A stretch of DNA of 64,000 nt from Echinometra lucunter (lineage: Eukaryota; Echinodermata; Echinoidea; Camarodonta; Echinometridae): positions 12,572,446-12,636,445 of the forward strand of contig CM057153.1 of assembly GCA_029962745.1 (NCBI GenBank), given 5' to 3'. The notes beneath the pieces are model-generated. The model had not been told where the DNA came from. It did not search any database and worked only from the letters and a program-made list of their open reading frames with translations. Both the position numbers and the translations under genes were made by a program. Every line of letters starts with the position of its first letter. Position 1 is the stretch's first letter. Positions 58,360-64,000 of the stretch are shown here, in pieces.

Positions 58360-61300
58360 CTTAAAACTTACGTTTAACAAAGTGTGGTTCAGTGAGACCC
58401 TCGATCATTTGATCCATTTTAATTTCCTTTCTATATATTAGAGATATACATTCAAGAACACAGAATATTCACTGCCGATAAACAAGTAACTATGCTCCTC
58501 GTCCAGCAACACATAAAAATTATTAGATCTTTGCACGAAGTACTACATGTAGGTCCAACCTGTTGTTGTTGGAGGTGTTGTTCCTGGGGTTGTCCCAGGC
58601 GTAGTCCCAGGAGTGGTACCCGGTGTAGTAGCTGGTGTAGTGCCTGGTGTAGTTCCTGGCGTTGTCCCTGGTGTAGTACCTGGCGTTGTTTCTGGAGTTG
58701 TACCTGGTGTTGTACCTGGTGTAGTACCTGGTGTGGTTCCTGGTGTGGTTCCTGGCGTTGTCTCTGGCGTAGTACTTGGTGTAGTACCTGGCGTTGTTTC
58801 TGGAGTTGTTTCTGGTTCTGGAGTACTACACGTTACCGTGTATTTTCGACCACAACAGAAGAACCTGACTTCATAATCACGGCATCGAGGTACATTAGGA
58901 TAGTTTCTACATATAAGACCAGTACTCTTGTCGCATGTCACATCATCATCTGTCTCATTCGAGAAGATGTGCGAATCAGCCGTTCGACATTGCACGTCCT
59001 GAGGGAAATCACAGTCATCAGGGAAGCCTGGGATGTGCTGAGCATCTTCCAGCAGCTCCACTTCATCTCCTTCTTCTTCAATTTCAAGACCGGAATTATG
59101 ATTGAACCAAGGTGACCATATGCAGTAATTGTACCACTGCTCCACGCATTCTGGTCAAGAAGGAATCGACACATTCATTAATGTCATCAATGTATAGAAT
59201 ATGGTCGAGTAATCGATCTGTTACCCCCTTACCTTGTTTTTCACACCTAAAAAGTCTTTTGGCCAACAACACCTCCCCCCCCCCCCCTCCTCTTACGTGA
59301 TTTCCTTCCGCGCATAAATTTTGTCGCACGCTATAATATTTTTCAGGTTTACTTCTCCCTTCACCCATATCAACACCGGTTCTGAGAAATCACTATACTG
59401 TACAGAAATCGAGTGATCTCTTGTGACCCTTATTCAGTCCGAAATCAGGCATTGGAGTACCAAATGAATGGAAAATCGGATTTTCCTTTTAAACAGCTGT
59501 CGTTTCACAATACATACTTTATCATCTATCCTTTGGAAATATCAAATAGAAATCTTTAAAAGAAAATAAAATACATCTTGAATCAATCATTTTATTTTTT
59601 TTTTACTTGACCGTTAATGAATTGATTCCCGTATCTAAACTCACCCGTGGTGGTCTGCTCTGTGGTTCCCGGTCCTGGAGTTGATGGTGGAGTTGATGGT
59701 GCTGTTGATTGTAAATTGTGCAGAAATCAAAATTCTTTTAACTTATCTTTGCTTTTTATTTCATGAGATAGAGAGATGAGATCTGTAAATATTGTGGCGT
59801 ATAAACTCTAGATGGGATGTTGAATGACTGGGAGAGGAAATGGTGATGGTTGTGCATCACATCACTTTTTCATATATATTCTATTCAGCGCTTCTCAGTC
59901 TTATTTTAACTCGAGACCTTTGTTCTTGGAAATCGGAGGTTCCACTTTGGATCTAAGGAATTTTTGAGGCACGCCGTTACAAAAATCTAATGAGAAAACA
60001 ATATAACAGGACGCAAGAAAATAGAGAACAAAGCTGAATAGATGAATTCTAGTTGTGTCATACAACATCAAACATGTTTTTTTTTTCATTCCAATCTACT
60101 GTAGTAAAACATTTTGGCTGACCTCGCGGTTCACCTGCGATAGCTACATGGCAGTGCTCCGCAGCCCACCGGTTGAGAAGCGCTGTTCTACATGATCTTG
60201 TAATTGCTAGATACAAAGTTTTAACAGTACGGCACATATACAGAACATGGTAGGCCTATGTAAAATGTCTTGAACATTTGAACATAAACTGGTATTTGAC
60301 GCATGACGTTGTGAAACAGGTATGACAGTTAGACAGATCAAAGATCCTATGTCGAGTAGACTATTTTGTTTTGTAGGTGGAAAAGAAAAATCACTCAACA
60401 AAAAAGTCACACAAACAACACTTAATCTCATGGGGGTGTTGTTGTTGTTTTTTAAGCACACACACGTTGGTAACAATATGCCTAAAACACGTTAATTTAT
60501 TTGATGTAAGATAAAAGATTAATGCAGTCTTCCTCAAGGGCATAAGTGCCGTGCCCGGTATCGAAACCCCGGTTCTCGCGTCTCCAGTCAAGCGCATTAA
60601 ACCACTTGACCACGGCACTCATCTTTCCATATGTATAGACTAAGAAAAAAATCATAAAATAGTTTCTTCGGCCAATGTCGTATGTGGTCAACGCTGTAGA
60701 TCTATATCTTTCCTCTCTTCCTAACGTCGTTCATAAATGCCGCTTTAAACTGGATACCAACGATATTTTCAAGAAAACACGGTAGCAATTTGAAGCACAA
60801 CGCGCCTCTCATTTAGGCCTATGTATCTTGTAACACACGCACACACCCGCGCGCACACAACAAATAATAATTACACCTGCTAGTCTTTAGAGTGCACGCA
60901 TAGCTACAATTTTTTAACCTCCACTTGCTAAATGCGTCGCGTTTCCGCTAACATGCAGTGAGAGTATGGGATGATACTGGCTTAGAATGCTCTATAGATT
61001 AGTCACGATATTATATTTCATATTTTTCTGAAGCTAACTATTTGAATCTGGATTACGGATCGATTATATCTTATTTTCATATTTTGAAAGCCTTATGTGC
61101 AAAAGAAAGAAATGTGAACAATAAAGAAATTTCATATGTCATGCATATTAAGATGGTAACGGAATGTATTAAGTAACTTTAAAGGCAAATGGCAAAATGC
61201 TCACTCATGTCACGACAAGGCTAAGAGTAATGCGAAATCTCAAAGTTCGAACTCATACTACCTTGGTGGAAGGCTTTAATAAAACACACACACAGCAGGA

Positions 61301-62511
61301 GCAGTAAAAGAGCGTTGTTACGATTTAGGAGAGTAATGCGACTTAAACCATGACCCTTGACAATAATTTGCATATACTCTATGTCTTCGTTAAGTTTTTA
61401 TCCTCAAGTGTAAACACAAATACGTGTTACTAAAGGGTAAATTATGATTAAACTCTCCATGAAGAATGCGAAGAGAATACGAATTATTTCATGTCATATT
61501 ACGTGTTGTTGTTTCCCGCGTTGTTGTTCGTACTGATGTGGACGATGTATAATCTCGTATTGGTAGTGTTGTCTCAGGTGTCGTTCTTGGTGTTGATTCC
61601 GGTGTTGTTCTCGGCGTTGTCCCTGTTTCTGGTGTACTACAGGTGACCGTGTACTTTCGTCCACAACAGAAAAATCTAACTTCATAATCATGGCATCGAG
61701 GTGCATTAGGATAGTTCCTACATATAAGACCTGTTCTCCTGTCGCATGTCACATCATCGTCCGTCTCATTGGAGAAGATGTGCGAATCAGCCGTTCGACA
61801 TTGCACGTCTTGAGGGAAATCACAGTCATCAGGGAAACCTGGGATGTGCTGAGCATCTTCCAGTAGCTCCACTTCATCTCCTTCTTCCTCAATTTCAAAA
61901 CCGGAATTATGGTTGAACCAGGGTGACCATATGCAGTAATTGTACCACTGCTCCACGCATTCTGGTCAAGAAGGAATCGACACATTCATTAATGCCATCA
62001 ATGTATAGGATATGATCGAGTAATCAATCTGTGACCCCCTTACCTTGTTTTTTACACCTAAAAAGTCTTTTGGCCAACGACATCCCCCCCCCCCCCCCCT
62101 CCTTTTACGTGATTTCCTTCCGCGTATAAATTTTGTCGCACGCTATAATATTTTTCAAGTTTACTTCTCTCTTCACCCATATTAACACCGGTTCTGAGAA
62201 ATCACTATACTGTACAGAAATCGAGTGATCTCTTTTGACCCTTATTCAGTCCGAAATCAGGCATTGGAGTATCAAATGAATGGAAAATCGTATTTTCCTT
62301 TTAAACAGCTGTCGTTTCACAATAAATACTTTATCGTCTATCCTTTGGAAATATCAAATAGAAATCTTTAAAAGAAAATAAAATACATCTTGAATCAATC
62401 ATTTTTTTTTTTTTTTTACTTGACCGTTAATGAATTGATTCCCGTATCTAAACTCACCCGTTGTAGTCTGCTCTGTGGTTCCCGGTCCTGGAGTTGATGG
62501 TGGAGTTGATG
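36633..62511 (-). CDS. Giant gel-forming-type mucin, 3' part: tandem WxxW/Thr-Pro exons and C-terminal cystine knot
   Basis: This is a gene-level entry; the exons are listed separately. Twenty-three exons join without phase conflict into 11,441 bases, at least 3,812 residues. From the N-terminal side: a Pro/Thr/Ser exon, a WxxW exon, another Pro/Thr/Ser exon, fourteen WxxW plus Thr-Pro exons, an 18-base exon, two diverged WxxW exons, a Thr/Ser/Pro linker and an 11-cysteine cystine knot. WxxW (CysD) domains occur between glycosylated tracts in vertebrate MUC2, MUC5AC and MUC5B, where they support gel structure; cystine knots dimerise mucins and von Willebrand factor in the ER. The Thr-Pro tracts are expected to carry dense O-glycans. 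The N-terminal region, where family members carry VWD domains, lies beyond the right edge. Family assignment is firm; one continuous transcript is inferred from phases. Confidence 0.87.
36810..37890 (-). other. Intron within the cystine knot
   Basis: Contains the small MITE at 37007-37154 and a poly-C run near 37656. No other feature was seen. Confidence 0.6.
37007..37154. mobile_element. 148-bp MITE with GGGGCCCGTTGCATAAAAC ends
   Basis: Left end GGGGCCCGTTGCATAAAACT and right end AGTTTTATTCAACAGGCCCC are imperfect inverted repeats, and the interior continues the symmetry (GTTTGAT / ATCAAAC). No coding potential. Confidence 0.75.
37891..38051 (-). CDS. Mucin exon: cystine knot, first half
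   Basis: Acceptor acccag, donor gtaagt; enters in phase 1, leaves in phase 0. After TTPKIVTPPPSG it reads VCGPV, then YRNC and MMECAGKC, the first four cysteines of the knot, ending NYGFSR. Confidence 0.88.
38601..38722 (-). CDS. Mucin exon: end of last WxxW domain and Thr/Pro linker
   Basis: Acceptor cgtag, donor gtaaat; phase 2 to 1. Begins FLCCRNETVGPNC, completing the preceding WxxW domain, then a Thr/Pro/Val stretch (TTIEPPTTVTPTEKTTPTTV) likely O-glycosylated. Confidence 0.85.
38723..40634 (-). other. Intron splitting the last WxxW domain
   Basis: Includes a stretch rich in AGAACC/GGTTCTT inversions at about 39028-39230, probably a decayed foldback repeat, and a poly-C run at about 40575-40597. 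No exon seen. Confidence 0.5.
40635..40914 (-). CDS. Mucin exon: diverged WxxW domain 17
   Basis: Acceptor ccgacag, donor gtaatc; phase 1 to 2. Contains CEWTPWCDDED, then IECEMA, QDVTCDIDYGLVCLHSDTQP and ICLDYRIR, the cysteine order of a CysD/WxxW domain. It differs strongly from the array copies, is interrupted by an intron before its CC pair, and carries no Thr-Pro tract of its own. Confidence 0.85.
41942..42340 (-). CDS. Mucin exon: diverged WxxW domain 16
   Basis: Acceptor tccgcag, donor gtaatt; phase 1-1, 399 bases. Reads CVPQWYFYCIWTPWYDDDFG and ends YFCCGRKYTVTC followed by a short Thr/Pro tail. Closely related to the array exons but with a different acidic linker and only about 20 residues of Thr/Pro sequence. 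Confidence 0.88.
42341..43170 (-). other. Intron without recognised features
   Basis: No coding or repeat structure was recognised. Confidence 0.45.
43171..43188 (-). CDS. Mucin 18-base microexon (Thr/Glu)
   Basis: Lies between ctgcag and gtaagc, phase 1-1. It inserts ATTTEE between unit A and WxxW 16. The Thr/Glu content and the perfect splice sites support it; being short, it could also be a chance match. Confidence 0.55.
43762..44352 (-). CDS. Mucin array exon A (WxxW + Thr-Pro tract)
   Basis: 591 bases, phase 1-1. Acceptor ttgactag, donor gtacca. CysD part runs from ECVEQWYNYCIWSPW to CCGRKYMVTC, then about 85 residues of TTPG/TTPE repeats with odd STSPE and GTTTE units. It is the most 3' array copy and the only one with this donor. 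Confidence 0.88.
44761..45387 (-). CDS. Mucin array exon B
   Basis: 627 bases, phase 1-1; acceptor ttgactag, donor gttgga. CysD domain (IFSNETDDDVTCDKSTGLIC) and a Thr-Pro tract that includes ATTP, STTP and RTTP variants. Confidence 0.88.
45795..46469 (-). CDS. Mucin array exon C
   Basis: 675 bases, phase 1-1; acceptor ttgaccag, donor gttgga. Differs from B chiefly by four extra tetrapeptide units in the Thr-Pro tract. Confidence 0.88.
46878..47564 (-). CDS. Mucin array exon D
   Basis: 687 bases, phase 1-1; acceptor ttgaccag, donor gttgga. Same CysD domain; tract lacks the RTTP variant found in B and C. Confidence 0.88.
47973..48647 (-). CDS. Mucin array exon E
   Basis: 675 bases, phase 1-1. 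The CysD part now reads PGFPDDCDF, as in all copies toward the 5' side up to K, while A-D have PADCDF. It marks the switch between the two copy families, and its 5' intron is the first of the TA-rich type. Confidence 0.88.
49087..49965 (-). CDS. Mucin array exon F (long form)
   Basis: 879 bases, phase 1-1, with about 180 residues of Thr-Pro repeats in which the TTPE/TTPG pattern is itself duplicated. Encodes the same protein sequence as exon H. Confidence 0.88.
50418..51092 (-). CDS. Mucin array exon G (short form)
   Basis: 675 bases, phase 1-1. Encodes the same protein sequence as exon I. Confidence 0.88.
51534..52412 (-). CDS. Mucin array exon H (long form)
   Basis: 879 bases, phase 1-1. 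Offset from F by 2,447 bases; the pair G/H therefore repeats F/E-like spacing as a two-exon unit. Confidence 0.88.
52878..53552 (-). CDS. Mucin array exon I (short form)
   Basis: 675 bases, phase 1-1. Offset from G by 2,460 bases. Confidence 0.88.
53994..54872 (-). CDS. Mucin array exon J (long form)
   Basis: 879 bases, phase 1-1. Offset from H by 2,460 bases. A single GTTP unit has become RTTP (Gly to Arg), and the tract starts ETTPETTP. Confidence 0.88.
55310..56008 (-). CDS. Mucin array exon K
   Basis: 699 bases, phase 1-1. It looks like a long-form exon that lost about 60 residues of Thr-Pro repeats by an in-frame deletion. Confidence 0.88.
56453..57043 (-). CDS. Mucin array exon L
   Basis: 591 bases, phase 1-1. 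CysD reads PADCDF and TCDRSTG; tract contains a unique GTTS unit. Confidence 0.88.
57505..58095 (-). CDS. Mucin array exon M
   Basis: 591 bases, phase 1-1; otherwise like N. The sequence just inside its 3' intron reads GTTGGACAT rather than GTTGGACCT. Confidence 0.88.
58560..59150 (-). CDS. Mucin array exon N
   Basis: 591 bases, phase 1-1; acceptor ttgaccag. The intron on its 5' side changes to the long type shared with the 61962-64000 copy, so this exon is the 3' edge of the 2.8-kb duplication. Confidence 0.88.
59645..59701 (-). CDS. Mucin Pro/Thr/Ser exon (19 codons)
   Basis: 57 bases between atcaacag and gtgagt, phase 1-1. Encodes PSTPPSTPGPGTTEQTTT between exon O and exon N. A second copy lies at 62458-62511. 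Confidence 0.8.
60515..60625 (-). repeat. tRNA-derived SINE-like repeat
   Basis: On the minus strand GTGCCGTGGTCAAGTGGTTT resembles an A-box region and GGGTTTCGATACC a B-box, followed by a short body. In the tandem copy (near 63360-63380) only the body remains. Confidence 0.65.
61503..61961 (-). CDS. Mucin array exon O
   Basis: 459 bases, phase 1-1; acceptor ttgaccag, donor gtaata. CysD with TCDRRTGLIC; the Thr-Pro tract is short (about five units, including RTTP and STP) and passes into a distinct TSSTSVRTTTRETTT sequence. Confidence 0.86.
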
Positions 62512-64000
62512 CTGTTGATTGTAAATTGTGCAGAAATCAAAATTCTTTTAACTTATCTTTGCTTTTTATTTCATGAGATAGAGAGATGAGATCTGTAAAT
62601 ATTGTGGCGTATAAACTCTAGATGGGATGTTGAATGACTGGGAGAGGAAATGGTGATGGTTGTGCATCACATCACTTTTTCATATATATTCTATTCAGCG
62701 CTTCTCAGTCTTATTTTAACTCGAGACCTTTGTTCTTGGAAATCGGAGGTCCACTTTGGATCTAAGGAATTTTTGAGGCACGCCGTTACAAAAATCTAAT
62801 GAGAAAACAATATAACAGGACGCAAGAAAATAGAGAACAAAGCTGAATAGATGAATTCTAGTTGTGTCATACAACATCAAACATGTTGTTTTTTTTTTCA
62901 TTCCAGTCTACTGTAGTAAAACATTTTGGCTGACCTCGCAGTTCACCTGCGATAGCTACATGGCAGTGCTCCGCAGCCCACCGGTTGAGAAGCGCTGTTC
63001 TACATGATCTTGTAATTGCTAGATATAAAGTTTTAACAGTACGGCACATATACAGAACATGGTAGGCCTATGTAAAATGTCTTGAACATTTGAACATAAA
63101 CTGGTAGTTGACACATGACGTTGTGAAACAGGTATGACAGTTAGACAGATCAAAGATCCTATGTCGAGTAGACTATTTTGTTTTGTAGGTGGAAAAGAAA
63201 AATCACTCAACAAAAAAGTCACACAAACAACACTTAGTCTCATTGGGGGGGGGGGGGGTTGTTGTTGTTTTAAACACACACACGTTGGTAACAATATGCC
63301 TAAAGCACGTTAATTTATTTGATGTAGTAAGATAAAAGATTAATGCAGTCTTCCTCAAGGGCGTAAGTGCCGTGCCTGCACACACCCGCGGGCACGCAAC
63401 AAATAATAATTACACCTGCTAGTCTTTAGAGTGCACGCATAGCTACAATTTTTTAACCTCCACTTGCTAAATGCGTCGCGTTTCCGCTAACATGCAGTGA
63501 GAGTATGGGATGATACTGGGTGAGAATGCTCCATAGATTAGTCACGATATTATATTTCATATTTTTCTGAAGCTAACTATTTGAATCTGGATTACGGATC
63601 GGTTATATCTTATTTTCATATTTTGAAAGCTTATGTGCAAAAGAAAGAAATGTGAAAAATAAAGAAATTTCATATGTCATGCATATTAAGATGGTAACGG
63701 AATGTATTAAGTAACTTTAAAGGCAAAGGGCAAAATGCTCACTCATGTCACGACGAGGCTAAGAGTAATGCGAAATCTCAAAGTTCGAACTCATACTACC
63801 TTGGTGGAAGGCTTTAATAAAACACACACACAGCAGGAGCAGTAAAAGAGCGTTGTTACGATTTTAGAGAGTAATGCGACTTAAACCATGACCCTTGACA
63901 ATAATTTGCATATACTCAATGTCTTCGTTAGGTTTTTATCCTCAAGTGTAAACACAAATACGTGTTACTATAGGGTAATTTATATGATTTAACTCTCCAT
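61962..64000. repeat. Tandem segmental duplication, copy 2 (cut by window end)
   Basis: Matches 59151-61462 except for small differences and a deletion of about 290 bases near 63380 that removes the tRNA part of a SINE. It stops at the window edge about 40 bases short of where the next WxxW exon would be expected to end. Confidence 0.9.
62458..62511 (-). CDS. Mucin Pro/Thr/Ser exon, second copy (18 codons)
   Basis: 54 bases, phase 1-1, same splice sites as the 59645 copy but one Pro codon shorter. It is the most 5' mucin exon visible in the window; its upstream partner lies past 64000. Confidence 0.8.

Larger units (their letters stand above)
44353..59644 (-). repeat. Tandem exon-intron array of the mucin gene
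   Basis: Fourteen array exons (A to N) with introns of about 400-465 bases repeat at about 1.0-1.35 kb. Introns fall into two families: 44353-47972, and 48648 onward with a (TA)n plus poly-T core. Neighbouring copies are near-identical, in introns as well as exons. Entry spans from the first intron to the end of the last short-intron block. Confidence 0.9.
59151..61462. repeat. Tandem segmental duplication, copy 1 (2.8-kb unit)
   Basis: Nearly identical to 61962-64000, shifted by about 2,811 bases. The unit contains a WxxW exon boundary, a Pro/Thr/Ser exon and flanking introns. Confidence 0.9.

Noticed and set aside
44744..58560. Reading each array unit as its own gene ending in the stop after TGWTYM
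   Set aside because: Every unit begins at an acceptor and a split codon, with no initiator, signal peptide or promoter, and phases fit one continuous transcript. Kept only as a possible intron-retention end.
59901..60476. Minus-strand frames at 59901-60476 and their copies at 62716-63294
   Set aside because: They are intronic in the mucin gene, duplicated with the 2.8-kb unit, and have no domain, start or splice support.
1..64000. CRISPR arrays, operons or bacterial regulatory sites
   Set aside because: The window is plainly eukaryotic; the regular repeats are coding mucin modules or microsatellites.

Overview
The window is eukaryotic DNA, AT-rich, with split genes, long introns, many microsatellites and several families of short inverted-repeat transposons and tRNA-derived SINEs. 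Gene content (an SEA/CUB/LDLa transmembrane serine protease and a WxxW/cystine-knot gel-forming mucin) and repeat style suggest a marine invertebrate deuterostome, most likely an echinoderm such as a sea urchin. The species is an inference; nothing in the sequence names it.

Left part (1434-31308, + strand): one gene of at least 24 exons whose splice phases all agree. It encodes about 934 residues, with the first exon or exons missing upstream. Order: short basic cytoplasmic tail, one membrane segment, SEA domain with a GSVIV cleavage motif, CUB-like domain, ten LDL-receptor class A modules each on its own phase 1-1 exon, an RRRR activation site, and a chymotrypsin-fold protease domain with His, Asp and Ser all present. 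The layout resembles matriptase but with more LDLa modules. Pocket residue 189 is Gly and the 136-201 disulfide is missing.

Middle (31309-36632): intergenic, holding nested and foldback transposon remnants. The two genes converge here, tail to tail.

Right part (36633-62511, - strand, running off the right edge): the 3' part of a very large secreted mucin. Its exons form a tandem array. Fifteen near-identical exons of 459-879 bp each encode a ten-cysteine WxxW (CysD-like) domain followed by a Thr/Pro tetrapeptide tract, and every one begins and ends in phase 1. Two diverged WxxW exons, a short Thr/Ser/Pro region and a two-exon C-terminal cystine knot follow. At least 3,812 codons lie in the window. 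The array shows higher-order duplication (a two-exon unit of about 2.46 kb at 49-55 kb and a unit of about 2.8 kb at 58.5-64 kb) and continues past the window. If both products reach the same epithelial surface, a membrane protease and a gel-forming mucin side by side would be functionally suggestive, but only their adjacency is seen.
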